A stretch of 49,400 nt of DNA from assembly GCA_002345545.1 (NCBI GenBank), contig DDVW01000053.1, positions 147,036-196,435 of the forward strand. Direction: 5' to 3'. The position numbers and the translations under genes are program-made. The notes under the pieces were generated by a model. That model saw only the letters and a list, made by a program, of their open reading frames with translations. It had not been told where the DNA came from and ran no database searches. Each line of letters opens with the position of its first letter. Position 1 is the first letter of the stretch. Positions 1-8,012 of the stretch are shown here, piece by piece. The stretch comes from Stenotrophomonas sp. UBA2302 (GTDB lineage Bacteria; Pseudomonadota; Gammaproteobacteria; Xanthomonadales; Xanthomonadaceae).

Positions 1-426
1 CTGCTGGTCAGCGGCCTGTGGGGCATGCGCGAGGTGCAGCGCCCTGCACCGCCCCAGTTCGCGCCATCGCTCAGTGACGGGGTTGCTTCCGTGCCGGTCG
101 ATTCCGCACGGCCCCCCACCGCACCCCGTGATCCACTGCCAGCCTTCCTGCCTGCCGAAGCGCGCGACACCATCGCCCTGATCCAGCGTGGTGGCCCGTA
201 TCCGTATCGACAGGATGGCAGCGTGTTCGGCAATCGCGAGAAGCGCCTGCCACAGCGAGAGCGCGGCTATTACCGCGAGTTCACCGTCGATACGCCCGGC
301 CTGAAGCATCGGGGTGCCCGCCGCATCGTCACCGGTGGCGATCCGCCCGACGCCTGGTATTACACCGATGACCACTACGACAGCTTCCGCAGTTTCGAAG
401 TCCCCGCCAACGGGAGGATGCAATGA
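1..426 (+). CDS. Barnase-type guanyl ribonuclease (5' end outside window)
   Basis: This is the C-terminal part of a ribonuclease of the N1/T1/barnase family, which cleaves RNA after guanine. The frame is open from base 1 (residues LLVSGLWG before the first internal Met at 25), so the gene starts upstream. The hydrophobic beginning suggests an N-terminal signal or membrane anchor. The barnase catalytic set is visible: Glu in YYREF, two Arg in HRGARRIV, and the catalytic His in YTDDHYDSF. The stop overlaps the start of the next gene, a barstar-like inhibitor, by four bases (ATGA), so the two are translationally coupled. Known barnases are secreted and barstar protects the cytoplasm. Whether this enzyme is nutritional or antibacterial cannot be told from sequence. 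Confidence 0.88.
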   Translation: MLVSGLWGMREVQRPAPPQFAPSLSDGVASVPVDSARPPTAPRDPLPAFLPAEARDTIALIQRGGPYPYRQDGSVFGNREKRLPQRERGYYREFTVDTPGLKHRGARRIVTGGDPPDAWYYTDDHYDSFRSFEVPANGRMQ

Positions 427-869
427 GTGACAGCGGTTTCGACATGGGCCTGGAGGATGCCGGCCAGGCCGGCGTCTACGGCGTGGGTAACGGCGATCTG
501 GGTGGGCTGGCCGCCGCCGCGCGCGACGCCGGACTCAAGGTGCTGCGCATCGATCTGGAAGCCTGCAGCGACAAGCGCACCTTGCTGATGCGCATCGGCA
601 CGCAGCTGGACTTCCCCGCCGGCTGGAGCCGCAACTGGGATGCGCTGTCCGATGCGTTGCGCGACCTGTCGTGGCTGCCGGGCAACGGCTATGCGCTGCT
701 CTTCAACGATGCCGAGGACCTGCGCCAGGCCAGCGGCGGGGATTTCGATACGCTGCTGGACGTGCTGTCCGAGGCTTCGGCCAGCTGGGCCGAGGACAAC
801 GTGCCGTTCTGGGCATTTCTGGAACTGGCCGACGGCGGCGCGGCGTCGGCAGAAGCGGCCGACGACTGA
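423..869 (+). CDS. Barstar-family ribonuclease inhibitor
   Basis: This 148-residue acidic cytoplasmic protein matches the barstar fold. After an N-terminal extension of about 35 residues come the segment VLRIDLEAC and the helix motif NWDALSDAL. The two Asp in that motif correspond to the barstar residues that plug the barnase active site (D35/D39). It ends in an Ala/Glu/Asp-rich tail. The start ATG overlaps the ribonuclease stop, a typical enzyme-inhibitor arrangement that secures inhibitor synthesis. It is longer than the roughly 90-residue Bacillus barstar, as is usual for proteobacterial homologues. Specific binding to the upstream RNase is inference from family and adjacency. Confidence 0.87.
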   Translation: MSDSGFDMGLEDAGQAGVYGVGNGDLGGLAAAARDAGLKVLRIDLEACSDKRTLLMRIGTQLDFPAGWSRNWDALSDALRDLSWLPGNGYALLFNDAEDLRQASGGDFDTLLDVLSEASASWAEDNVPFWAFLELADGGAASAEAADD

Positions 870-875
870 TCCGGC

Positions 876-1403
876 TCAGCGGGACTGCTGCAACCAGCTG
901 GCCAGCCCGGCCAGCTGCTGCGCCTGCACCCTGTCCACGATGGGGGCGAATTTCGACAGGTCATCCGGGGTATAGCCGCCAGCGCGGTAGCGCCAGCTTA
1001 CCCGGGTCGCCGCGCCCTCGGGCTGCAGCGTCCATTCGGCCACGCCGTGCAGGCCCATGCCCTGCATCGGCCCCAGGCCGCCGCTCATCCGCAGGGTCTT
1101 TTCCGGATCGACAAATACCACCTGCAGGTGCTGCGCCTGCTGCTGGCCGGCGATTTCGCAGAAGCAGCCGCCGGCGCGCGGATCGATCGTCAACGTCGAG
1201 GCCGCACCCCACCAGGTGTGGTCCTTGGGCCACCAGCGGTCGATCTGCGCGGTCATCGCCTGCCACACCTGCGCCGGCGTGGCCTGGACCAGCACCTGGT
1301 TCTCGACCGTGAAACCGGTCGGCGTGGCATCTTTCACCGCCGCCTGCGCCGGGCCGCCCAGGCCCGACGCCATCAGTGCAATACCCACTGCCACGTAGCG
1401 CAT
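876..1403 (-). CDS. Secreted SRPBCC (START/Bet v1-like) domain protein
   Basis: A 175-residue protein with a signal peptide (MRYVAVGIALMASG..AQA, cleavage near residue 21) and a single SRPBCC domain. The domain shows the usual opening (ENQVLVQATPAQVWQAMT), an aromatic cluster (DRWWPKDHTWWG) and a C-terminal helix. The fold binds hydrophobic ligands, and many members are called polyketide cyclase/dehydrase-like; no substrate can be assigned. An upstream in-frame GTG would add four residues. The ATG at 1403 gives the cleaner signal peptide. It converges on the barstar gene with a six-base gap and is not linked to it functionally as far as can be seen. Confidence 0.75.
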   Translation of the reverse strand: MRYVAVGIALMASGLGGPAQAAVKDATPTGFTVENQVLVQATPAQVWQAMTAQIDRWWPKDHTWWGAASTLTIDPRAGGCFCEIAGQQQAQHLQVVFVDPEKTLRMSGGLGPMQGMGLHGVAEWTLQPEGAATRVSWRYRAGGYTPDDLSKFAPIVDRVQAQQLAGLASWLQQSR

Positions 1404-1442
1404 CACCGTGCCCACCTGTAAGGGAAGGCCTCAGCATGCGCG

Positions 1443-1460
1443 GCCGGGGTAAACCCCGGC
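1443..1460. terminator. Small GC hairpin between uup and the SRPBCC gene
   Basis: A seven-base inverted repeat (GCCGGGG / CCCCGGC) with a four-base loop lies just after the uup stop on the minus strand. No T-run follows on either strand, so intrinsic termination would be weak. Confidence 0.35.
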
Positions 1461-1467
1461 AAGCGGC

Positions 1468-3363
1468 TCAGCTGTCCAGTTCCTGCCAGCGCGCGTAGGC
1501 CGCGTCCAGCTCGGCCTGCACCTTGCCCAGCTGCTGGGTATGGGCGGTGACTTCGGCGCTGGAGCGGGTATAGAACGAAGGATCGTTCATCGCCGCGGTC
1601 AGGCCTTCCACGTCCATCTCCAGCTGTTCGATCTTCGCCGGCAGCTGCTCCAGCTCGCGCGCGTCCTTGAAACTGAGCTTGCGCTTGGCCGGTGCTGGCG
1701 GTGGTGCCGGCACCGGTGTGGCAACAGTGGTCGGGGCCGCAGTTGCCGAGGCCTTGGCCACCGCCATCGCGCTCGGCGGCGGTGCCGGGCGCTGGCGTAT
1801 CCAATCGTTGTAACCACCGACGTACTCGCCGATCACGCCATCGCCTTCCATCACCATCGTGGAGGTCACCACGTTGTCGATGAAATCACGGTCATGGCTG
1901 ACCAGCAGCAGCGTGCCGGTGTAGTCGCCCAGCAGCTCTTCCAGCAGCTCCAGGGTTTCCACGTCCAGATCGTTGGTCGGTTCGTCCATCACCAGCAGGT
2001 TGGACGGCTGCGCGAACAGCTTGGCCAGCAGCAGGCGGTTGCGTTCACCGCCGGACAGGCGGGTGATCGGCGCCCGCGCGCGCTCCGGGGTGAACAGGAA
2101 ATCCTGCAGATAGGCATGCACGTGCTTGCGCTTGCCGTTGAACTCGACGAAATCGGTGCCTTCGGCCACGTTCTCGATCGCACTCCAGTCCTCGCGCAAG
2201 GTGGCGCGGTACTGGTCGAAATAGGCGATCTGCAGATTGGTGCCGGGATTGATTTCACCCTGCTGCGGTTGCAGCGCGCCCAGCAGCAGCTTCAGCAGCG
2301 TGGTCTTGCCGCTGCCGTTGGGGCCGATCAGGCCGATGCGGTCACCGCGCAGGATGGTGGTGGAGAAATCCTTCACCATCACCCGCTGACCGAAGGCGAA
2401 AGTGACGCCCTTGACGTCGATGACCTTCTTGCCGGAATTCTCGGCCTGCGCGGCTTCCATGCGGACGTTGCCGCCCAGCTCGCGGCGCTGGCTGCGCTCG
2501 TTGCGCATCGCCTTGAGCCGGCGCACGCGGCCCTCGTCGCGGGTACGGCGGGCCTTGATGCCCTGGCGGATCCACACTTCCTCCTGCGCCAGCATTTTGT
2601 CGAAGCGGGCGTTCTCGGCCGCCTGCGCGTTGAGACGTTCCTCGCGGCGGCGTTCGTAGTTGGCCCAGTCACCCGGCCAACTGGTGACCTGGCCACGATC
2701 GATCTCGACAATGCGGGTGGCCAGCGAGCGCAGGAAGCGGCGGTCATGGGTAACGAACAGCACGCTGCCGCTCCAGCCCTTGAGGAACATTTCCAGCCAG
2801 TCGATGGCTTCGATGTCCAGGTGGTTGGTCGGCTCGTCCAGCAGCAGCAGGTCCGGCGAGGACACCAGCGCCCGCGCCAGCAGCACGCGGCGCTTCATGC
2901 CGCCAGACAGGCGTTCGAATTCGGCCTCCCCGTCCAGGTCCAGCTTGGTCAGGGTTTCGGCCACGCGCTGATCCAGCCCCCAGCCATCGGCGGCATCGAT
3001 CTTGGCCTGCACATCGCCCATCGCCTCGCCGTCGAACACCTCGGCATGGCTGAGCCGGTGGAACTCCGCCAGCCAGTGGCCCAGCTCGCCCAGGCCATCG
3101 GCGACCACGTCGAACACGCTGCCGGCCGCGCCGTGCGGCACTTCCTGCTCCAGCCGGGTCACGCGCACGCCCTGCTGCACGCGCATCTCGCCATCGTCGG
3201 GCTTGAGCTCGCCGGCAATGAGCTTCATCAAAGTGGATTTGCCGGCGCCGTTGCGGCCGATCAGGGCGATACGCTCACCCGGCTCGATCGACAGTTCGAC
3301 TTTTTCCAGCAACAACGGGCCGCCGACGCTGTAGTCGACGTTCTGCAAAGTGATCAAAGGCAT
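1468..3363 (-). CDS. uup: ABC-F family ATPase Uup
   Basis: A 631-residue soluble protein with two ABC ATPase domains and no membrane segments, as in the ABC-F family. Domain 1 has Walker A GRNGAGKST, signature LSGGMKRR and Walker B LLLLDEPTNHLD. Domain 2 has Walker A GPNGSGKTT, signature LSGGERNR and MDEPTNDLD. The linker between them is highly charged. A Pro/Ala-rich stretch leads to a C-terminal coiled coil (about 555-630), the feature that separates Uup from EttA. Uup proteins act on ribosomes and/or branched DNA and affect precise transposon excision. The start was placed at the ATG at 3363 (MPLITLQNV), where homology begins; a longer frame has no similarity. Confidence 0.93.
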   Translation of the reverse strand: MPLITLQNVDYSVGGPLLLEKVELSIEPGERIALIGRNGAGKSTLMKLIAGELKPDDGEMRVQQGVRVTRLEQEVPHGAAGSVFDVVADGLGELGHWLAEFHRLSHAEVFDGEAMGDVQAKIDAADGWGLDQRVAETLTKLDLDGEAEFERLSGGMKRRVLLARALVSSPDLLLLDEPTNHLDIEAIDWLEMFLKGWSGSVLFVTHDRRFLRSLATRIVEIDRGQVTSWPGDWANYERRREERLNAQAAENARFDKMLAQEEVWIRQGIKARRTRDEGRVRRLKAMRNERSQRRELGGNVRMEAAQAENSGKKVIDVKGVTFAFGQRVMVKDFSTTILRGDRIGLIGPNGSGKTTLLKLLLGALQPQQGEINPGTNLQIAYFDQYRATLREDWSAIENVAEGTDFVEFNGKRKHVHAYLQDFLFTPERARAPITRLSGGERNRLLLAKLFAQPSNLLVMDEPTNDLDVETLELLEELLGDYTGTLLLVSHDRDFIDNVVTSTMVMEGDGVIGEYVGGYNDWIRQRPAPPPSAMAVAKASATAAPTTVATPVPAPPPAPAKRKLSFKDARELEQLPAKIEQLEMDVEGLTAAMNDPSFYTRSSAEVTAHTQQLGKVQAELDAAYARWQELDS

Positions 3364-3400
3364 GCGCGTATTGTAAGGCCAGCACTGCCGTTGCAGGCGC

Positions 3401-4306
3401 TCAGCGCTCGCTGAACACCTCATCCGGCAGCGCCAGCAACGTGCGCAGGCTGTCGGGCACGCGCTTGCCGGGATGCCGCACCACCCACAGCTGGCGGGTC
3501 AGTGGCGGCAACGGCGTGGCCAGCACCTGCAGCTTGCCCAGCGCGACCAGATCGGCCACGGCATGACGGGACAGACAGGCCAGGCCCAGCCCGGCGACCG
3601 CGCCCTGCTTGATCGCCTCGGTGCCGCCCAGCTGCAGCACCTCGGCAAAACCGTGCAGATGCGGCAGCAGCGCCTGTTCGGCAGCCTCGCGGGTGCCCGA
3701 GCCGGGCTCGCGCATCAGCCAGCGTGCCTGCCGCAACGCGGCCACATCCGCTCCCTGCCGCCACTGCCCGGCCTGCGGATGATGCTCGCCATAGACAATG
3801 ACCAGCTCGTCTTCACGCCAGCGCGCCACTTCCAGCCCCGGCTCGTGGCTGGGGCCTTCGATCAGGCCGATATCGACCTGCAGTTGCTGGACCGCGCTGG
3901 TGACTTCGCGGGTATTGCCCACCACCAGTTCGACATGCGCCTGGTCATTTCCCTGCAGCAGTCCGGCGATCAGCCCGGGCATCAGGTAATTGCCGATGGT
4001 GGTGCTGGCGCCGACTTTCCAGCGGACCGGCGCACCGGCCTGCTGCGGTGTGCTGAAACGCCGCTCGATATCCGCCATCCCGGCCAGCAACGCGCGCGCC
4101 TGTGGTAGCAACGCACGGCCATGACCGTTGAGCACCAGCCGCCGGCTGATCCGGTCAAACAGTGCCAGACCGAGCAGGCTCTCCAGCTCTGCCAGCGCCG
4201 CACTCACCGCTGATTGCGACAATCCGACGGCCTCGCCGGCAGCGGTGGTGGTGCCCGCCTCAGCGATAGCCGAGAAGATCTGCAACTGGCGCAGGGTCAG
4301 ATACAT
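3401..4306 (-). CDS. LysR-family regulator, YeiE-like, divergent from yeiH
   Basis: This 301-residue LysR-type regulator has an N-terminal winged HTH (residues 1-60; LRQLQIFSAIAEAGTTTAAG then LSQSAVSAALAELE) and a C-terminal substrate-binding-like domain. It is divergent from a YeiH-type exporter, the same pairing as yeiE-yeiH in Enterobacteria. YeiE has been linked to sulfite/sulfur control, so it probably regulates the exporter. The 96-base intergenic region is AT-rich and carries direct repeats that fit LysR binding (see 4308-4346). The gene order supports the family call. The effector is inference. Confidence 0.87.
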   Translation of the reverse strand: MYLTLRQLQIFSAIAEAGTTTAAGEAVGLSQSAVSAALAELESLLGLALFDRISRRLVLNGHGRALLPQARALLAGMADIERRFSTPQQAGAPVRWKVGASTTIGNYLMPGLIAGLLQGNDQAHVELVVGNTREVTSAVQQLQVDIGLIEGPSHEPGLEVARWREDELVIVYGEHHPQAGQWRQGADVAALRQARWLMREPGSGTREAAEQALLPHLHGFAEVLQLGGTEAIKQGAVAGLGLACLSRHAVADLVALGKLQVLATPLPPLTRQLWVVRHPGKRVPDSLRTLLALPDEVFSER

Positions 4307-4307
4307 G

Positions 4308-4346
4308 ATTATCCAAAAAACAGGTCAACTATAGAAATATTATCCA
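4308..4346. promoter_or_regulatory. Direct repeat ATTATCCA x2, candidate LysR operator
   Basis: ATTATCCA occurs at 4308-4315 and again at 4339-4346. The start-to-start distance is 31 bases, close to three helical turns. The repeats sit in an AT-rich stretch unlike the surrounding coding DNA, between the divergent lysR and yeiH starts. The spacing on one DNA face suits a LysR tetramer. Binding is inference. Confidence 0.45.
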
Positions 4347-4402
4347 TTTTACAGATCAATCAGGCAGCGACAGGATGGGCCACCTTCTGATAACCCATCG
4401 TT

Positions 4403-5458
4403 ATGAGTGCCACCACATTGGAGCCGCCGCGCTCCACCCACGCCATTCTTCCCGGCCTGTTACTCACGGCCACAATCGCCGCGCTGTCGATCTGGCTGGG
4501 CACGCTGCCGTGGATGCAGAGCCACGGCATCAGCGCCCTCACCTTGGCCATCGTCATCGGCATCGTGCTCGGCAATTCGCTCTACGGCCGTATCGCGCCG
4601 CGCGCCGCCACCGGGGTCGGCTTTTCCAAATCCACCCTGCTGCGCGCCGGCATCATCCTCTACGGCCTGCGCCTGACCCTGCAGGACATCGGCCGGGTCG
4701 GCACTGCCGGCGTGGTGATCGATGCGCTGGTGCTGTGCTCGACCTTCGCCCTGGCCTGGTGGCTGGGCACGAAAGTGCTGGGTATGGAGCGCAACCAGGT
4801 GCTGCTGATCGGCGCCGGCAGCTCGATCTGCGGTGCAGCGGCGGTGATGGCGGCCGAACCGGTGGTCAAGGGCCGCACCGAGCAGGTCGCCGTGGCCGTG
4901 GCCACCGTGGTGGTGTTCGGCACCGTGGCGATGTTCCTGTACCCGGCGCTCTACCAGTGGGGCCGGGCTGCCGGCTGGATGCCACTGGATGAAACCGGGT
5001 TCGGCGTCTTCACCGGTTCCACCGTGCATGAAGTGGCGCAGGTGGTGGCCGCCGGCCGTGCCATCAGCGTCGAGGCCGCCGATACCGCGGTCATCTCCAA
5101 GATGGTGCGGGTAATGATGCTGGCCCCGTTCCTGGTCGGCCTGTCGGCGCTGCTGGCGCGCGGCAAGGGCGCGACCAAGGGCCAGCGCTCGAAGATCGCC
5201 ATTCCCTGGTTCGCCTTCGGCTTCGTTGGCATGGTCGCCTTCAACTCGCTGCAGCTGCTGCCCGCGCCACTGGTCAGCGCGCTGATCGAGCTGGATACCG
5301 CCCTGCTGGCGATGGCGATGGCCGCGCTGGGTCTGACCACCTACGTCTCGGCCCTGCGCCAGGCCGGCGCCAGGCCGATGCTGCTGGCCGCGCTGCTGTT
5401 CCTCTGGTTGCTGGCCGGCGGCATGGCGATCAACCTGGGCGTCGGCGCCCTGCTCTGA
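4403..5458 (+). CDS. yeiH: YeiH/UPF0324-family membrane protein, putative sulfate/sulfite-related exporter
   Basis: A 351-residue integral membrane protein with about ten hydrophobic segments and the conserved UPF0324 core motifs LLRAGIILYGLRLT, LIGAGSSICGAAAVM and STVHEVAQVV. The family is annotated as putative sulfate exporters on the basis of genetic context; transport has rarely been shown directly. The divergent LysR regulator matches the enterobacterial yeiE-yeiH locus. The start ATG at 4403 has a poor ribosome-binding site, but upstream codons show no homology. Confidence 0.88.
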   Translation: MSATTLEPPRSTHAILPGLLLTATIAALSIWLGTLPWMQSHGISALTLAIVIGIVLGNSLYGRIAPRAATGVGFSKSTLLRAGIILYGLRLTLQDIGRVGTAGVVIDALVLCSTFALAWWLGTKVLGMERNQVLLIGAGSSICGAAAVMAAEPVVKGRTEQVAVAVATVVVFGTVAMFLYPALYQWGRAAGWMPLDETGFGVFTGSTVHEVAQVVAAGRAISVEAADTAVISKMVRVMMLAPFLVGLSALLARGKGATKGQRSKIAIPWFAFGFVGMVAFNSLQLLPAPLVSALIELDTALLAMAMAALGLTTYVSALRQAGARPMLLAALLFLWLLAGGMAINLGVGALL

Positions 5459-5504
5459 GCCCACGGCGGCAGGCACGGCCCTGCGGCATCTGCGAAAATG
5501 CCGC

Positions 5505-6881
5505 ATGACTGACTTCTCCTCCCTGCCGCTGTCCCCGGCACTCGCTCCCGGCATCGACGCGCTGGGCTACACCACGATGACCCCGGTACAGGCGCAGAGC
5601 CTGCCGCCGATCCTGGAAGGCTTTGATGTGATCGCCCAGGCCCCCACCGGCAGCGGCAAGACCGCCGCCTTCGGCCTGGGCCTGCTGCACCGGATCGATC
5701 CGGCGACCCTGCGCGTGCAGGCGCTGGTGCTGTGCCCGACCCGCGAACTGGCCGACCAGGTCGGCAAGCAGATGCGCAAGCTGGCCACCGGCATCCCCAA
5801 CCTCAAGCTGCTGGTGCTCACCGGCGGCATGCCGCTGGCCCCGCAGCTGGCCTCGCTGGAAGTCCATCACCCGCATGTGGTGGTCGGCACCCCCGGACGC
5901 ATCCAGGAGCTGGCCCGCAAGCGCGCGCTGAATCTGGGCCAGGTGCGCTGCTTCGTGCTCGATGAAGCCGACCGCATGCTCGACATGGGCTTTGAGGAGC
6001 CGATCCGCGAGATCGCCGGCCGCACCCACACCGAGCGCCAGAGCCTGCTGTTCTCGGCGACGTTCCCGGAAGAAATCCGCGAGCTGGCCCGGGCGCTGCT
6101 CAACGAGCCGGTCGAAGTCACCATCGACGGCCAGACCGAAGCACCGTCGATCCACCAGCTGTTCTTCGAGACCGACCTGAGCAGCAAGCAGAAGGCGCTG
6201 GCCGGGCTGCTGCTCAAGTACACACCCGAATCGGCGGCGGTGTTCTGCAACACCCGCAAGGACGTGGACGAGGTCGCCAACTCGCTGCGCCAGTTTGGCT
6301 TCTCCGCGCTGGCCCTGCATGGCGACATGGAACAGCGCGATCGCGACGAAGTGCTGCTGCAGTTCTCCAACCGCAGCTGCAACGTGCTGGTCGCCAGTGA
6401 TGTCGCCGCACGCGGACTGGACGTGGAAGACCTGGCAGTGGTGGTCAATTACGAACTGCCGACCGATATCGACACCTACCAGCACCGCGTCGGCCGCACC
6501 GGCCGCGCCGGCCGCAGCGGGCTGGCCCTGAGCCTGGTCACCGGCCGCGAGCGCAACCGCGCCGACGCGCTGGAAGCGGCGCAGGGCAATCCGCTGAACT
6601 GGCAGAAGACGCCACTGGCCACCGCCCGTCCGGCGCAGCTGCCGCAGGCGGCGATGACCACGCTGCGCATCGACGGCGGCAAGACCGACAAGCTGCGCGC
6701 CGGCGACATCCTCGGCGCACTGACCGGCGATGCCGGGCTCTCGGGCAAGGCGATCGGCAAGATTGATATCTTCCCGACCCGCTCCTACGTGGCCATCGCC
6801 CGCGAGCAGGCCAACAACGCGGTCGCGCGGCTGGAAGCGGGCAAGATCAAGGGCCGCCGCTTCCGCGTGCGCAAGATCTGA
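5505..6881 (+). CDS. dbpA: ATP-dependent RNA helicase DbpA
   Basis: A 458-residue DEAD-box helicase with all core motifs: Q motif region TPVQAQSLP, Walker A APTGSGKT, DEAD box VLDEADRML, SAT, and HRVGRTGRAGR. The last roughly 75 residues form the DbpA RNA-binding domain (MTTLRIDGGKTDKLRAGDIL ... GRRFRVRKI). In DbpA this domain binds hairpin 92 of 23S rRNA during large-subunit assembly. Length and domain order match E. coli DbpA (457 residues). It is 46 bases downstream of yeiH and could be read from the same transcript or its own promoter. Confidence 0.95.
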   Translation: MTDFSSLPLSPALAPGIDALGYTTMTPVQAQSLPPILEGFDVIAQAPTGSGKTAAFGLGLLHRIDPATLRVQALVLCPTRELADQVGKQMRKLATGIPNLKLLVLTGGMPLAPQLASLEVHHPHVVVGTPGRIQELARKRALNLGQVRCFVLDEADRMLDMGFEEPIREIAGRTHTERQSLLFSATFPEEIRELARALLNEPVEVTIDGQTEAPSIHQLFFETDLSSKQKALAGLLLKYTPESAAVFCNTRKDVDEVANSLRQFGFSALALHGDMEQRDRDEVLLQFSNRSCNVLVASDVAARGLDVEDLAVVVNYELPTDIDTYQHRVGRTGRAGRSGLALSLVTGRERNRADALEAAQGNPLNWQKTPLATARPAQLPQAAMTTLRIDGGKTDKLRAGDILGALTGDAGLSGKAIGKIDIFPTRSYVAIAREQANNAVARLEAGKIKGRRFRVRKI

Positions 6882-6915
6882 CCGCAGCGGCGCTCAACGC
6901 CAAAGCCGTTGAGAA

Positions 6916-6943
6916 GCGACCGGATGCGCGGACATCCGGTCGC
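6916..6943. terminator. Perfect 11-bp hairpin between convergent genes
   Basis: GCGACCGGATG (6916-6926) and its exact complement (6933-6943) flank a six-base loop. The hairpin lies between dbpA and the convergent membrane-protein gene. A T-run is lacking, so it may be a Rho-assisted end or a 3' stabilising stem rather than a strong intrinsic terminator. Confidence 0.4.
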
Positions 6944-7024
6944 CGCTGGAGTCGCTCACTGCCCGGATTGCCCATCGGCTGCATGGGCTGGCGTCACCGG
7001 CGACTTTTCCATTTCCAGTCAGCG

Positions 7025-7378
7025 CTACTCAGCCGAATGGGACTTCACCCGAGCGGCAGCGCTGCCGCGTCCCGCCGCAACCATGACGATGGCGCTGACG
7101 GCCAACAGCGTCAGCAATGCGCCACCCGACCCCACGCCACGATGGATCAGCAGCAGGTAGAGGCCGACGCTGGCCGCCAGACCGCACAGGCCCCAGTCCC
7201 GGCGAGCGCGATTGCCCGCGCGCCACGCCTGCGCCCAACCCGACAGCGAGATCAGCCAGCCGCAGGCCAGCGCCCACGGATCCAACGCCGGCGCGAATTC
7301 GTAGACATTGCAGATGACAAACCAGGCGCTCCAGCCCGACAGCGCCAGCAACAGCAGCACCCCACCGAAGATCCGCAT
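7025..7378 (-). CDS. Small membrane protein of unknown function
   Basis: I do not recognise this 117-residue protein. It has about four hydrophobic segments (IFGGVLLLLALSGWSAWFVI near the N terminus, then around 30-50, 70-90 and 95-110) and a short charged tail ending KSHSAE. The start at 7378 (MRIFGG) places the first membrane segment directly at the N terminus. A longer frame upstream is Gly/Ala/Arg-rich and looks non-coding. It is last in a minus-strand row after apt, selO and the GST gene, 83 bases beyond the apt stop. Confidence 0.6.
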   Translation of the reverse strand: MRIFGGVLLLLALSGWSAWFVICNVYEFAPALDPWALACGWLISLSGWAQAWRAGNRARRDWGLCGLAASVGLYLLLIHRGVGSGGALLTLLAVSAIVMVAAGRGSAAARVKSHSAE

Positions 7379-7461
7379 AGCCCGTCCAGGATGACCCGCC
7401 GCGATCATCCCCCGCGCGCCTGATCCAGGCAAACCCGGCACAGCGGCGGGAAAGTCACGGC

Positions 7462-7992
7462 TCAGTAGACCAGCGTGGCCTGCAGCGGCACGCCATCCGG
7501 CCAACGCTCGCGCCCGCCCAAACCCTCGAGCTCGACCAGCACCGCCGCCCCGCATACCTTGGCCTGCAACTGGCCGGCCAACTGCAAGGTTGCCGCAAGC
7601 GTGCCACCGGTCGCCAGCACGTCATCCACCAGCAGCACCCGGGTATCGGGCGCGATCGCCGTGGCGCAGACCTCGATGCGGTCGCTGCCATATTCCAACG
7701 CGTACTCCTGCGTGAGCGTGGCACCGGGCAGCTTGCCGGGCTTGCGCACCGGCACGAAACCCACACCCAGCTCCAGTGCCAGCGCCGCGCCAAGAATGAA
7801 GCCGCGCGCCTCCACCCCCAGCACCGCCTGTACCCCCGCCTCGCGCCACGGCTCGGCCATGGCATGGATTGCGGCGCGGAACCCGTGGGCATCGGCCAGC
7901 AGCGGGGTGATGTCCTTGAACAGGATGCCCGGCTTGGGGAAATCGGCGACGTCGCGGATCGCGCGACTCCATTCGGGATAGGCAGTGGTCAT
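7462..7992 (-). CDS. apt: Adenine phosphoribosyltransferase
   Basis: A 176-residue purine-salvage enzyme converting adenine plus PRPP to AMP. The PRPP-binding loop [13 protein letters not shown] and the N-terminal [15 protein letters not shown] motif identify Apt. Length is standard for the family. The start at 7992 ([12 protein letters not shown]) fits homologues better than the ATG eleven codons upstream. It lies 20 bases after the selO stop and is probably cotranscribed with it. Confidence 0.95.
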   Translation of the reverse strand: MTTAYPEWSRAIRDVADFPKPGILFKDITPLLADAHGFRAAIHAMAEPWREAGVQAVLGVEARGFILGAALALELGVGFVPVRKPGKLPGATLTQEYALEYGSDRIEVCATAIAPDTRVLLVDDVLATGGTLAATLQLAGQLQAKVCGAAVLVELEGLGGRERWPDGVPLQATLVY

Positions 7993-8012
7993 AACAATCC
8001 AGGGAGAGTGGT

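Noticed and set aside
1540..3414. A 624-codon plus-strand frame opposite uup
   Set aside because: Antisense shadow of the ABC-F gene; composition is atypical and no motif is present.
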